Part shown: piece by piece, positions 8,711 through 17,265 of the stretch
Position numbering within the stretch: the first letter of the stretch is position 1
Layout: every line of letters begins with the position of its first letter
Assembly (NCBI RefSeq): GCF_000974805.1
Contig: NZ_BBQZ01000002.1
Span: 186,001-250,000 of the forward strand
Direction of reading: 5' to 3'
Source of the DNA: Demequina salsinemoris
GTDB lineage: Bacteria > Actinomycetota > Actinomycetes > Actinomycetales > Demequinaceae
Length of the DNA stretch: 64,000 bases
Made by a program: the position numbers and the translations under genes
The notes under the pieces: generated by a model
What the model was told of the DNA's origin: nothing
Database searches by the model: none
Seen by the model: only the letters and a program-made list of their open reading frames with translations

Positions 8711-9502
8711 GTGAAAGCGACTGAGGACGAGAAGGCGGGCAACCGCTACCGGATCGAGGCGCTCGCCAAGGGTCTCGACGTGCTGAGGCTCTTCGACGAG
8801 ACCGTCACGGGCCTCAAGCTGCGCGAGATCAGCGAGCTCACCGGCATCCCGATGCCGACGGCCTTCCGCGTCGTCGCGACGCTCGAGGAGGAGGGGTTCG
8901 TCGAGCGCCTCGAGGACGGCACGGTGCGGCCCGGCGTCGCGGTCCTCACGCTCGGCTCGGCCGCGCTGCGAGGCTCGAGCCTCGTGCAGGCCGCCGAGCG
9001 GCCGCTGCGCCGCCTCGCTGAGGGCACGGGGGAGACCGTCAACCTCGGCGTGCTGCTCGGCGACCACGTGCTGTACCTGGTGCGGCTGCGCAACTCGGAC
9101 CTCGTGACCGCCAACGTCCAGGTCGGCTCCACGCTGCCGGCCGCCTACACGAGCATGGGCAAGCTGCTGCTCGCCTACCTGCCCGAGTCCGAACGGCACG
9201 AGGTCCTGCGCGACCACGACTTCGCGGCCGCTGCCGGCCCCAACGCCGTGGACTCGCTCGACGCGCTCGACGCCGATTGCCTCGCGATCCGCACCGAGGG
9301 CTACGCCGTGCAGGACCAGGAGGTCGCGATCGGGCTGCGGTCCGTGTCGGTTCCCGTCTTCGGCGTCGGCGGGACGCCGGTCGCGGCCATCAACATCGCG
9401 GTCGCGGCCAACCGTCACAGCGCCGACGAGCTCCGAGGGCCGCTCCTCGAGTCGCTGCGCGCGACCGCCCAGGAGATCTCGCTCAGGCTCTCGGCCGGCT
9501 GA
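8711..9502 (+). CDS. IclR family transcriptional regulator
   Basis: An IclR regulator with an N-terminal winged HTH (LREISELTGIPMPTAFRVVATLEEEGFVE) and a C-terminal IclR effector domain (GETVNLGVLLGDHVLYLVRL ... YTSMGKLLLAYLPE). I chose the GTG at 8711 because AGGGGG lies just before it. An in-frame ATG at 8693 gives 269 residues but lacks a ribosome site. The imperfect palindrome TTTCGTTCTATGAAA lies across that upstream ATG and could be an autoregulatory site. It probably controls the adjacent CMD gene and the divergent SDR-FAH operon. Confidence 0.9.
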   Translation: MKATEDEKAGNRYRIEALAKGLDVLRLFDETVTGLKLREISELTGIPMPTAFRVVATLEEEGFVERLEDGTVRPGVAVLTLGSAALRGSSLVQAAERPLRRLAEGTGETVNLGVLLGDHVLYLVRLRNSDLVTANVQVGSTLPAAYTSMGKLLLAYLPESERHEVLRDHDFAAAAGPNAVDSLDALDADCLAIRTEGYAVQDQEVAIGLRSVSVPVFGVGGTPVAAINIAVAANRHSADELRGPLLESLRATAQEISLRLSAG

Positions 9503-9528
9503 CGCGTTCGGTGTGACGGCGTTGCCGG

Positions 9529-10338
9529 TCACGGCTCTGTGACGCGGAGGCAGAACTCGATCGCCGTCTCCAGCAGGGCGTCACGGTCGACCTCGCCCTG
9601 CCAGAGATGTCCTGCGCCTGGCACCAGTGTCAGCCGCGCGTCGCAGCCCGCGGCGAGCAGCGCCTCGGCGAGCGCCACGCTCTGCGCGGGCGGCACCGCG
9701 CCGTCGTCCGTGCCGTGAGTGATGTGGAACGGGGGCGCGCCCGCTCGCACGTGCGTGACCGGGCTCGCGTCCCTCGCGCGCGCGATGTTCGCGCCGACGG
9801 CGTGGCCGAGCCACCCGGCCTCGCGGTTGGCGGGGTCATCGAGCGCGCCCTCGGACTCGGCGAGGGCCACCAGATCGGAGGGTCCGTACCAGTCCACGAC
9901 CCCGACCACGCCTTCGCGTGCCGCCGGATCGTCGTGCAGGGCGACGAGCGCTGCGAGCGTCGCTCCCGCGGACTCGCCCCACAGCACGATGCGCGAGACA
10001 TCGATGTCGAGCTCCTCCGCGTGGTCCCGCACCCACGACAGGGCGGCGGCCACGTCGTCCACCTGGGCGGGGAAGCACGCCTCGCCGCTCAGCCGATAGT
10101 CGACCGACGCGACCGCGAGCCCCGCCGCCGCGATGCGCGCGAACGGGTCGGGTCCCGGCATCGTCGGCGTGAGCGTGGCTCGGCTTCCCACCCTCCACCC
10201 GCCACCGTGCACGAACACCACGACGGGCGCGCCTGGGACGGGGGCAGGGTAGAGGTCGAGGGACAGGGGTCGGTAGCCGACCGGCTCCGCGAACACCACA
10301 TCGCGGAGCGCGGTCGACTCCCGTGGCTCGGTCTTCAC
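9529..10338 (-). CDS. Alpha/beta hydrolase, HSL-like esterase
   Basis: A 269-residue esterase of the hormone-sensitive-lipase type. It shows the oxyanion motif HGGGW and the nucleophile elbow GESAG. The late GTDDGAVPP segment carries the catalytic aspartate and GAGHLW the histidine. The start is a GTG at 10338, 5 bases past the stop of the upstream cupin gene, with GAGGA upstream. The frame extends into the cupin gene only as a shadow. It forms a two-gene unit with the cupin and may hydrolyse an ester or depside produced by it (inference). Confidence 0.85.
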   Translation of the reverse strand: MKTEPRESTALRDVVFAEPVGYRPLSLDLYPAPVPGAPVVVFVHGGGWRVGSRATLTPTMPGPDPFARIAAAGLAVASVDYRLSGEACFPAQVDDVAAALSWVRDHAEELDIDVSRIVLWGESAGATLAALVALHDDPAAREGVVGVVDWYGPSDLVALAESEGALDDPANREAGWLGHAVGANIARARDASPVTHVRAGAPPFHITHGTDDGAVPPAQSVALAEALLAAGCDARLTLVPGAGHLWQGEVDRDALLETAIEFCLRVTEP

Positions 10339-10343
10339 CGAGC

Positions 10344-10898
10344 TCAGTCCTCGAGGAAGTTGTAATCGGGGCGGAACACCGTCCCGTAGAGCTCTCCCGC
10401 GGTCCTCATCTGATCGACGGTCGGGATGAAGAACTCGTTCGGCGTCGGGATGCCGGGCTTGTCGGTGGGGCGGCCCATCGCGTGGAAGAAGCGCGCGAAG
10501 CCCGCGGAGCTGACGCCCATGATCTTGGAGGTCGCCTCCATGCGGAACGCGTGGATCGTGCCCTTCGGGACATAGCCGAAGCCGCCTGCCGTGAGCACGC
10601 GGTCGTCCTTGAAGCCCTGCTCGTCGTCCATCCACAGGTGGACCGCGCCGTCGATGATGAAGAAGATCTCGTGAGTGAACGGGTGGATGTGCGCGGGGAT
10701 GATGTCGCCCGCGTTGCCCTCGCAGCTGAAGACGTCGTACTGGTCGTCCGTCTCGTCGCCGGTCAGCAGGATCGTGAACAGCGTGTCGAAGACGACCGAC
10801 TTCTCGCCCTCGCCGTTGTCGAGGTAGAAGGGCTTGGGGCTGCCGGGGAGGATCCCGGTGTGCTGAGGTGCAAGCGTGCTGGAGTCGTTCGGGGACAT
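10344..10898 (-). CDS. Cupin domain protein, quercetin 2,3-dioxygenase-like
   Basis: A 184-residue cupin. Motif 1 is seen as AHIHPFTHEIFFIIDG, giving metal ligands H-x-H and E, and motif 2 as GYVPKGTIHAFR, giving the last histidine. Tails on both sides match bacterial quercetinase-like dioxygenases, which open the flavonol ring and release CO. The substrate cannot be proved from motifs. It is followed by an esterase and preceded on the same strand by a LysR regulator, with a doubled TAACGATC element in its promoter. Confidence 0.75.
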   Translation of the reverse strand: MSPNDSSTLAPQHTGILPGSPKPFYLDNGEGEKSVVFDTLFTILLTGDETDDQYDVFSCEGNAGDIIPAHIHPFTHEIFFIIDGAVHLWMDDEQGFKDDRVLTAGGFGYVPKGTIHAFRMEATSKIMGVSSAGFARFFHAMGRPTDKPGIPTPNEFFIPTVDQMRTAGELYGTVFRPDYNFLED

Positions 10899-10995
10899 CG
10901 ACCCAACCTCCTTGTGGGGTTCAGGGGCGACGCCGTTGTCGCCCCGGTGGCACCAGCATGGCCGGGTGCACAGGCGAACGGAAGTACGTCCTCCT

Positions 10996-11024
10996 TAACG
11001 ATCGTGAGGTGTTCCCTAACGATC
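10996..11024. promoter_or_regulatory. Direct repeat TAACGATC upstream of the cupin gene
   Basis: TAACGATC occurs at 10996-11003 and 11017-11024, 21 bases apart, which is two helical turns. The first copy extends into the palindrome ACGATCGT. The pair lies about 100 bases before the cupin start, overlapping the end of the LysR gene. It is a plausible LysR or other activator site; the regulator is not proved. Confidence 0.4.
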
Positions 11025-11972
11025 CGCCGTGGACGTCCCGGGCGCGCCGCCCGCGGCCCAGGCGCGACGCGCCTCGGTCTGCGCGATCCTGGCGAAGCTC
11101 TCCGCGATCTCCGTGCGCTGAGCACGCGTGCACAGGAGCACCGTCGCGGGCTCGATGTCCCGGATCGGCACGAACGCGAGCGTCGGCCTGGGGAAGTGCG
11201 ACGCCGCAGACGCTGCGGCGATGTTCACGCCCACGCCCGCCTCGACGAGATCGAGGATGCCCTCGATGTCGTTCGCGTGCGCACCGATGCGTGGGTGGCT
11301 CCCATCCGGCCGAGGGTCGACGAGCCACCACGCGAGCGCGGCGCGGTCGGCGCCGGAGGCCGCGATGAAGGTCTCGTCCGGGATCTCGTCGATCGAGATG
11401 GAGTCCCGGTCGGCGAGCGGGTGGCCGGACGGGACGACGAGCACGCGCGGCTCGGTCCAGAGCGGGCTCGTGCTCACGAGGGCGGGGTCGTGCTCGAGTG
11501 GGGCCGCGGCGAGGACCACGTCGACGCGATCCGCCAGGAGCTCCGACACGACCTCGAAGAATCCGACGCGCCGCATCTCGAGCCGCAGGTCGGGGATCGA
11601 CCTGACCGCGTTCATGATGGTCGCGGTGAGCGGCGCGGCGCCGGCCGCGACCACGCCGATGCGGAGCGTCGGCCCCGTGGCCGCGCGCTGCCGCTCCGCC
11701 CACCCGCACAGCTCGTCGTGAGCATCGATGACCTTCGCCGCGTACGGCACGAGGGAGGCGCCGAGGCCCGTGAGCGCGACCGAGCGCGACGTGCGCTCGA
11801 ACAGCTGGCCGCCGACCGACCGCTCGAGCCCCGCGATCTGCTGGCTCAGCGAGGGCGAGGAGATGGAGAGCCTCTCCGCGGCGCGCCCGAAGTGGAGCTC
11901 CTCGGCGAGCACGCTGAAGTACCTCAGGGTGTGGATCGCGACGTCCACGGTGATCCTCCGCACTCGAGGCAT
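11016..11972 (-). CDS. LysR family transcriptional regulator
   Basis: A 318-residue LysR-type regulator. The N-terminal winged HTH is LRYFSVLAEELHFGRAAERLSISSPSLSQQIAGLERSVG (split here only for reading; about residues 14-52). A periplasmic-binding-protein-like effector domain follows. Length is typical. It lies directly upstream of and codirectional with the cupin-esterase pair, 117 bases away, and is the likely activator of that pair, responding to an aromatic ligand (inference). Confidence 0.9.
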   Translation of the reverse strand: MPRVRRITVDVAIHTLRYFSVLAEELHFGRAAERLSISSPSLSQQIAGLERSVGGQLFERTSRSVALTGLGASLVPYAAKVIDAHDELCGWAERQRAATGPTLRIGVVAAGAAPLTATIMNAVRSIPDLRLEMRRVGFFEVVSELLADRVDVVLAAAPLEHDPALVSTSPLWTEPRVLVVPSGHPLADRDSISIDEIPDETFIAASGADRAALAWWLVDPRPDGSHPRIGAHANDIEGILDLVEAGVGVNIAAASAASHFPRPTLAFVPIRDIEPATVLLCTRAQRTEIAESFARIAQTEARRAWAAGGAPGTSTADR

Positions 11973-12033
11973 CGTCGCCTCGATCGTGAGGAACAGCCTA
12001 TCCGCGCGGGCGCATTCCCACGAGCGAGACCGT

Positions 12034-12816
12034 TCAGCCCGCCGGACGTCCGACGCCGCGGTCGGCGATCAGCCTGCCCACGGCGTGCGCCTGCTCGAGC
12101 AGGATCCGCCCGATCTCCGGCCTCCGATCGGGTCCGAAGCGCGACTCGACGCCCGTGGCGGACAGCGCCCACGCGGGTCGGCCGGACGCGTCGAAGATCG
12201 CTGCGGCCATCCCCCAGCTGCCCTCGACGATGAGCCCAGGGTTGACGACATAGCCGGTGCGGCGAGCGCTCTCGAGGCGCTCGCGCAGGGCGTCGGCCGA
12301 GTGCGCAGGGCCCCACGCGGCCGCAAGGTCGGCCCGCGCGAGATAGGCCTCGCGCTCGGCGGCGGGGGACATCGCAAGGATGGCCAGGCCGGCCGAGGCG
12401 ACGCCCAGCGGGAAGCGGATGCCCTCGTAGAGCACGTGCGAGCGCAACGGGAAGGATCCCTCCTCGCGCAGCAGGCACACGGTCTCGTCGCCTCGACGGG
12501 CCGAGAGGAAGGCGCTCTCGCCCGTGTGCCGGGCGACCTCGCGCACCGCGCCGGACGCGAGCGCCGTGATGTCGTAGCGCTCCGCCGCCACGGAGCCCAG
12601 GATGTACGCCTCCGGTCCGAGCAGCCATCCGCGGTCAGGGTCGCGGTCCACGAGCCCCTCGGCGGCGAGCGCCGCGAGCAGACGATGCGTGGTCGGCCGG
12701 GTCAGGTGCGTGGCCTCGGCGACGCGTGAGGTCGGCAGCGGCGCTCCCGCGCTCGCGCTGAGCGTGCGCAGCACGGCGCCGATCCGCGCGACGACCTGCG
12801 CTCCCTGCTCGGCCAT
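12034..12816 (-). CDS. IclR family transcriptional regulator
   Basis: A 260-residue IclR regulator with winged HTH (TSRVAEATHLTRPTTHRLLAAL) and IclR effector domain (VCLLREEGSFPLRSHVL ... PLGVASAGLAILA). The reading frame continues far upstream, but the ATG at 12816 is the natural start because the DNA beyond belongs to its promoter and the divergent operon. It faces the CoA-transferase-thiolase operon, as PcaR or PobR-type regulators do in beta-ketoadipate pathways. Three copies of a 13-base operator lie in the shared promoter. Confidence 0.9.
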   Translation of the reverse strand: MAEQGAQVVARIGAVLRTLSASAGAPLPTSRVAEATHLTRPTTHRLLAALAAEGLVDRDPDRGWLLGPEAYILGSVAAERYDITALASGAVREVARHTGESAFLSARRGDETVCLLREEGSFPLRSHVLYEGIRFPLGVASAGLAILAMSPAAEREAYLARADLAAAWGPAHSADALRERLESARRTGYVVNPGLIVEGSWGMAAAIFDASGRPAWALSATGVESRFGPDRRPEIGRILLEQAHAVGRLIADRGVGRPAG

Positions 12817-12835
12817 GCGCGCCCTCCCCGTTCGT

Positions 12836-12934
12836 CCACAATGTGGTCTCGTGCCGCGTCTCTGACCACATCGTGTCATGTCATTGACGTGTCCTCTACT
12901 GCGAACTAGCGTCCGAGGAATCCACGATGTGGTC
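12836..12934. promoter_or_regulatory. Three operator copies, consensus MCACRATGTGGTC
   Basis: CCACAATGTGGTC is at 12836-12848, the reverse complement ACACGATGTGGTC at 12864-12876, and CCACGATGTGGTC at 12922-12934. The first contains a perfect palindrome CCACA-A-TGTGG. All lie between the IclR gene and the divergent scoA operon. The last copy ends 21 bases before the scoA start, so it can block that promoter; the first lies 20 bases from the IclR start, which suggests autoregulation. Confidence 0.65.
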
Positions 12935-12954
12935 AGACAAAGGAGTCGGGCGTC

Positions 12955-13650
12955 ATGGGAAAGCTGTACGGGAGCGCGGCCGAGGCCGTCGCGGACGTGG
13001 TGCAGGACGGTCAGATCATCGCCGTCGGAGGGTTCGGGCTCAGCGGGAACCCCACCGACCTGATCGAGGCGCTGCGGGACACGGGCGCGCGTGACCTCAC
13101 CATCGTGAGCAACAACATGGGGGTCGACGGCAAGGGCCTGGGCGTGCTCCTCGAGGCGGGGCAGGTCCGCAAGGTCGTCGCCTCGTACGTCGGCGAGAAC
13201 AAGCTCTTCGCCGAGCAGTATCTCGCCGGCCGGCTCGACGTGGAGTTCGCGCCCCAGGGGACGCTCGCGGAACGGATGCGAGCCGGAGGCTCCGGGATCG
13301 CGGGCTTCTACACGCGCACCGGCGTCGGCACTCCGGTCGCCGAGGGCAAGCCGACCTCCGTGTTCGACGGCGTCGAGTACGTGCTCGAGCGCGGCATCGT
13401 CGCCGACGTGGCCTTGGTCAAGGCTCACCGCGCCGACACCGCGGGCAACCTCAGGTACCGCTTCACGGCGCGGAACTTCAACCCGCTCGCGGCGATGTCC
13501 GGTCGCGTGACGATCGCGGAGGCCGAGGAGGTCGACCCGCATCCGCTCGACCCCGACACGGTCGAGACCCCTGGCATCTTCGTGCAGCGCCTCGTGCGCT
13601 GCGCGCCGCGCGTCAAGGACATCGAGCAGCGCACGACGAGGGAGGCCTGA
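12955..13650 (+). CDS. scoA: 3-oxoacid CoA-transferase subunit A
   Basis: A 231-residue CoA-transferase family I alpha subunit. The [16 protein letters not shown] motif near the start binds CoA, and the mid region has [16 protein letters not shown], as in SCOT and PcaI. It acts with the next gene to move CoA from succinyl-CoA to a 3-oxo acid such as acetoacetate or 3-oxoadipate. The gene begins after AAAGGAG. It is the first gene of an operon with subunit B and a thiolase, controlled by the divergent IclR regulator. Confidence 0.92.
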   Translation: MGKLYGSAAEAVADVVQDGQIIAVGGFGLSGNPTDLIEALRDTGARDLTIVSNNMGVDGKGLGVLLEAGQVRKVVASYVGENKLFAEQYLAGRLDVEFAPQGTLAERMRAGGSGIAGFYTRTGVGTPVAEGKPTSVFDGVEYVLERGIVADVALVKAHRADTAGNLRYRFTARNFNPLAAMSGRVTIAEAEEVDPHPLDPDTVETPGIFVQRLVRCAPRVKDIEQRTTREA

Positions 13651-13651
13651 C

Positions 13652-14296
13652 ATGCCGTGGACGCGTGACGAGATGGCGGCCGTCGCCGCCGAGGAGCTCG
13701 AGGACGGCCAGTACGTGAACCTCGGGATCGGCATCCCGACGCTCGTGGCGAACCACCTGCCACCCGGCGTGAGCGTGACGCTGCAGAGCGAGAACGGGAT
13801 GCTCGGCATGGGACCGTTCCCTCTTGCCGGGGACGAGGACGCCGACCTCATCAACGCGGGCAAGCAGACCGTGACGGTGCTTCCCGGGGGAAGCTTCTTC
13901 GACTCGGCGACCTCGTTCGCGATGATCCGTGGCGGTCACGTCGACGCCGCGATCCTCGGCGCGCTGCAGGTCTCCCAGGCGGGCGACCTCGCGAACTGGA
14001 CCATCCCGGGCAAGCTCGTCAAGGGCATGGGCGGAGCGATGGACCTGGTCGCGGGCACCAAGCGGGTCGTCGTCATCACCGACCATGTCGCGAGGGACGG
14101 ATCGCCGAAGATCGTCGAGCAGTGCACCCTCCCGCTCACCGGCGTCGGGGTCGTCGACCGCATCGTCACCGACCTGTGCGTCCTCGACGTGGTCGACGGC
14201 TCCCTGGTGCTGCGCAGGCTCGCCCCCGACGTCACCGAGCAGCAGGTCGTCGAGTCGACGGGGGCTCCGGTGCGCATCGAGCTGGAGGTCGCGTGA
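13652..14296 (+). CDS. scoB: 3-oxoacid CoA-transferase subunit B
   Basis: A 214-residue beta subunit of family I CoA-transferase. The catalytic glutamate is E47 in [12 protein letters not shown], the residue that carries the CoA thioester. The [15 protein letters not shown] segment precedes it. The start is 1 base after the scoA stop, and the stop overlaps the thiolase GTG (GTGA), so all three are coupled. 3-oxoadipate and acetoacetate enzymes cannot be told apart by motif alone. Confidence 0.92.
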   Translation: MPWTRDEMAAVAAEELEDGQYVNLGIGIPTLVANHLPPGVSVTLQSENGMLGMGPFPLAGDEDADLINAGKQTVTVLPGGSFFDSATSFAMIRGGHVDAAILGALQVSQAGDLANWTIPGKLVKGMGGAMDLVAGTKRVVVITDHVARDGSPKIVEQCTLPLTGVGVVDRIVTDLCVLDVVDGSLVLRRLAPDVTEQQVVESTGAPVRIELEVA

Positions 14297-15447
14297 GCGT
14301 CGTCATCGCGGGCTACGCCCGCACGCCGTTCGTGAAGTACTGCGGGCAGTTCGCGCGTATCCCAGCGACGGCGCTGGGTGCTCACGCGGCCGCGGCGGCG
14401 CTCGAACGCGCTGGACTGGCGCCCGCTTCCGTGGACCGGGTGGTCGCGGGCCAGGTGCTCCAGGGAGGCGTCGGTCAGAACCCCGCTCGCCAGGCCGCGG
14501 TCGGCGCGGGCGTGCCGATGACCACGCCCGCATCGACGCTCAACGTCGTGTGCCTGTCCGGCACCGAGGCCGTCGCTCAGGGCGCGCGGCTCATCGAGAC
14601 AGGCGAGGCCGACGTCGTCCTCACGATCGGCATGGAGTCCATGACGCTCGCGCCCCACGCGTACGCGGGGTCGCGCATGGGCGCGAGGTACGGAGCGATC
14701 GAGCTGCTCGACACCATGGCTCACGACGGCCTCACCGACGCGTTCGAGCATCGGGCGATGGGTGTCTCGACCGAGGAGCACTCGGAGCGCTACGACCTCA
14801 CCCGCGAGGAGCAGGACGCGTGGGCCGCCGAGTCCCATCGACGGCTCGCAGACTCGTCCGCATTCCAGGCCCAGGAGATCGCCCCGCTCGAGCCCAAGCC
14901 TGGGGCGGAGGCGGTGACGGCCGACGATGGGGTGCGGCCGGGGACGACGGTCGAGTCGCTCGCCCGCCTCCGACCCGCGTTCGGAGGGCGCGGCACGATC
15001 ACGGCCGGCAACGCGTCCCAGATCTCCGATGGCGCCGCCGCGCTCGTGCTCGCCCGGGAAGGCGTGGCCCCGAATCCGCTCGCGCGCGTCGTGTCCTGGG
15101 CGCTCGTCGCGGGGCCCGACGTCTCGCTCCACGTCCAGCCGGCCAACGCTGCACGCGCGGCGCTCGAGCGCGCCGGAAGGACAGTGGACGATGTGGCGGC
15201 CTGGGAGATCTCGGAGGCGTTCGCCGCGGTGTCGCTCGCGTCGACCAGGAGCCTCGGCGTCGATCCCGCGCTCGTCAACGCGCACGGGGGAGCGATCGCG
15301 CTCGGTCACCCGATCGGAGCGTCGGGAGCACGCATCGTCGGCACGGTCGCGCGGACCGCTGCGGCGGCGGGAGCGGGCGCGCTCGGCGTCGCGGCGATCT
15401 GCGGCGGCGGGGGCCAGGGCTCCGCGGTCGTCGTGGAGGCGCTCTGA
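14293..15447 (+). CDS. Acetyl-CoA C-acetyltransferase (thiolase)
   Basis: A 384-residue thiolase. The nucleophilic cysteine is in [12 protein letters not shown]. The catalytic histidine is in [17 protein letters not shown], and the second cysteine in AICGGGGQG. The start is GTG at 14293, overlapping scoB. With ScoAB it converts a 3-oxo acid to its CoA ester and then cleaves it to acetyl-CoA plus a shorter acyl-CoA. It could be AtoB-like or PcaF-like. The longer frame upstream is only a shadow of scoB. Confidence 0.92.
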   Translation: MSVVIAGYARTPFVKYCGQFARIPATALGAHAAAAALERAGLAPASVDRVVAGQVLQGGVGQNPARQAAVGAGVPMTTPASTLNVVCLSGTEAVAQGARLIETGEADVVLTIGMESMTLAPHAYAGSRMGARYGAIELLDTMAHDGLTDAFEHRAMGVSTEEHSERYDLTREEQDAWAAESHRRLADSSAFQAQEIAPLEPKPGAEAVTADDGVRPGTTVESLARLRPAFGGRGTITAGNASQISDGAAALVLAREGVAPNPLARVVSWALVAGPDVSLHVQPANAARAALERAGRTVDDVAAWEISEAFAAVSLASTRSLGVDPALVNAHGGAIALGHPIGASGARIVGTVARTAAAAGAGALGVAAICGGGGQGSAVVVEAL

Positions 15448-15466
15448 CCGGTCAGGACGCAGGGCG

Positions 15467-16369
15467 TCACGAGACGGTTCGTGCCGTGGTCGGCTGCTCG
15501 GGGATGCGCGCGGGAGCGCCGGGCGACTCCGTGGCCCACCACGCAGCGAGCAGGCCGAGCTTCTCCGCCGACGCAGATCCGGGCGCGGCGGCGTAGACCG
15601 TGAGGGACAGATCCTCGTCCGCGGGGAGCGCGAGCGTGTTGTACTCGAGCTCGAGCATGCCTACCTCAGGGTGGTTCACCCGTTTGATCCCCTCGATGTG
15701 GAGGCGCACGTCGTGCCGGGCCCACCGCACGCGGAACTCCTCGGAGCGAGTCGACAGTTCGCCGACCAGGTCCGTGATCTCCTTGTCGAAGGGATTGCGG
15801 CCGGCCACCGTGCGCAGGCTCGCGACCGACGAGTCGGCGATGTCCTCCCAGTCCGGGTAGAACTGGCGCGCGCTCGGATCGAAGAAGATGTAGCGGGCGT
15901 AGCTCACCCGTTCGCCCATCGCCCGGTACAGGGGGTCGTACAGGGCACGTGCGAGGGCGTTCGTCGCGACGATGCCGGAGGTGCGGTCGCCGAGCACGGC
16001 CGCTCCGGTGGACACCGAGTCGAGCAGGTGAAGCAGGCTCGGGCGGATCGACGTCCGCGGGGCAGCGCGCTTGCGCGCCCTGGCGCCCGCGTTCGCGGTG
16101 CGCGCGAGGTCGAACAGATGGCGGTGTTCGGCCTCGGAGAAGCGCAGCGCGGACGCGATCGCCTCGAGCACCTCGTCCGAGACGCCTCGCAGGTCCCCGC
16201 GCTCGAGCTTCGTGTAGTACTCGACGCTGACCCCGGCGAGCACCGCGACCTCGCCGCGCCGCAGCCCCGGCACCCGGCGATTGCCCGCGGAGGGCAGTCC
16301 GACCATCTCCGGGGTCACCTTCGCACGGCGGCTCACCAGGAACTCGCGCACCTCGTCTCGGGAAGTCAT
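15467..16369 (-). CDS. HTH transcriptional regulator, MmyB-like ligand-binding type
   Basis: A 300-residue regulator with an N-terminal XRE-type HTH (RRVPGLRRGEVAVLAGVSVEYYTKLERG) and a C-terminal MmyB-like ligand-binding domain containing ARHDVRLHIEGIKRVNHPEVG. I start at the ATG at 16369, matching its paralogue at 24867. TACCGT sits 7 bases before that ATG, so the mRNA is probably leaderless. A GTG at 16378 adds three residues. It is divergent from the CMD-cupin-alcohol dehydrogenase operon, as is usual for this family, which often controls such redox genes. Confidence 0.88.
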   Translation of the reverse strand: MTSRDEVREFLVSRRAKVTPEMVGLPSAGNRRVPGLRRGEVAVLAGVSVEYYTKLERGDLRGVSDEVLEAIASALRFSEAEHRHLFDLARTANAGARARKRAAPRTSIRPSLLHLLDSVSTGAAVLGDRTSGIVATNALARALYDPLYRAMGERVSYARYIFFDPSARQFYPDWEDIADSSVASLRTVAGRNPFDKEITDLVGELSTRSEEFRVRWARHDVRLHIEGIKRVNHPEVGMLELEYNTLALPADEDLSLTVYAAAPGSASAEKLGLLAAWWATESPGAPARIPEQPTTARTVS

Positions 16370-16470
16370 GAGACCCACGGTACGTGCCGCATCGTCCCGG
16401 AAGGGGGTACTGGTGGTGCCACCCCTGACAGCACCTGGTTCATGTGCGCGAGCCGACGTGAACTTGAGTC

Positions 16471-16800
16471 ATGACCAGTTCAGATCAGACCCCGATGCAG
16501 AAGATGATGGGCGGATTCGCCCCGACGTTCGTAGGGCTGACGGATGACGTCCTCTTCGGAAAGGTGTGGTCGCGCACCGACGAGCTGTCCCCACGTGACC
16601 GCAGCCTCGTGACCATCACGAGCCTCGTGACCGCGGGCAGCATCGAGCAGCTCAAGGCGCACATCCCGATGGGGATCGCCAACGGCCTCACCGAGGACGA
16701 GGTCGTCGAGGCCATCACGCACGTCGCGTTCTACACGGGGTGGCCGCGCACCGTGTCCGCGCTCACCCTCGCCAAGCAGCTGTTCGCACAGCACCAGTAG
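16471..16800 (+). CDS. Carboxymuconolactone decarboxylase family protein (small)
   Basis: A 109-residue CMD-fold protein with the signature LSPRDRSLVTITSLVTAG and IPMGIANGLTEDEVVEAITHVAFYTGWPR. This is the short type commonly found beside a cupin and an alcohol dehydrogenase. No CxxC pair is present. It is first in a three-gene operon facing an MmyB-type regulator. The biochemical role of this small type is not settled; a detoxifying or lactone-related role is inference. Confidence 0.85.
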   Translation: MTSSDQTPMQKMMGGFAPTFVGLTDDVLFGKVWSRTDELSPRDRSLVTITSLVTAGSIEQLKAHIPMGIANGLTEDEVVEAITHVAFYTGWPRTVSALTLAKQLFAQHQ

Positions 16801-16811
16801 AGGAGCACCTC

Positions 16812-17213
16812 ATGCAGATCCTTCCCACGATTCCGACCATCAAGAATCCGTCCGAGCAGTTCGCGGGCGACGTGTGGCTCGACGTCATCGCGCCGCCGCA
16901 GAGCGACGCGCAGCGCGCGTTCGTCGGCACCGTCCGCTTCGGGCCGCACGCGCGCACCGCGTGGCACTCGCACGCGCGAGGTCAGTTCCTCCACGTGACC
17001 GAGGGCACCGCGTACTTCGGCGACCGCGACGGCAACCTCATCGAGGTCCGCGCTGGCCAGACGCTGTACACGCCTCCGAACGAGGACCACTTCCACGCTG
17101 CGGGTGACTGCTTCATGCAGCACATCGCGGTGGTCGAGAACGCGGACAACCCCGCGGAGTCGACCATCTGGAAGGAGCACGTCGCCGACGAAGACCTGCC
17201 CGGCGCTCGCTGA
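16812..17213 (+). CDS. Cupin domain protein
   Basis: A 133-residue single-domain cupin. Motif 1 is WHSHARGQFLHVTEGTAYFGDR, giving metal ligands His, His and an amide or acid; motif 2 is LYTPPNEDHFHAAGD. The start at 16812 has AGGAG 6 bases upstream, 11 bases after the CMD stop. It is coexpressed with the small CMD protein and a zinc alcohol dehydrogenase. This trio recurs in many bacteria with an MmyB-like regulator; its substrate is unknown. Confidence 0.88.
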   Translation: MQILPTIPTIKNPSEQFAGDVWLDVIAPPQSDAQRAFVGTVRFGPHARTAWHSHARGQFLHVTEGTAYFGDRDGNLIEVRAGQTLYTPPNEDHFHAAGDCFMQHIAVVENADNPAESTIWKEHVADEDLPGAR

Positions 17214-17265
17214 TCCCCTCCCGCATCGTCCCTGATACACCCCACCCCTAGGAGAACCACGCCTC

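Noticed and set aside
12816-13863. Upstream extension of the IclR frame to 609 codons
   Set aside because: The extension lies antisense to scoA and scoB and contains the operator region; the IclR domain starts right after the ATG at 12816.
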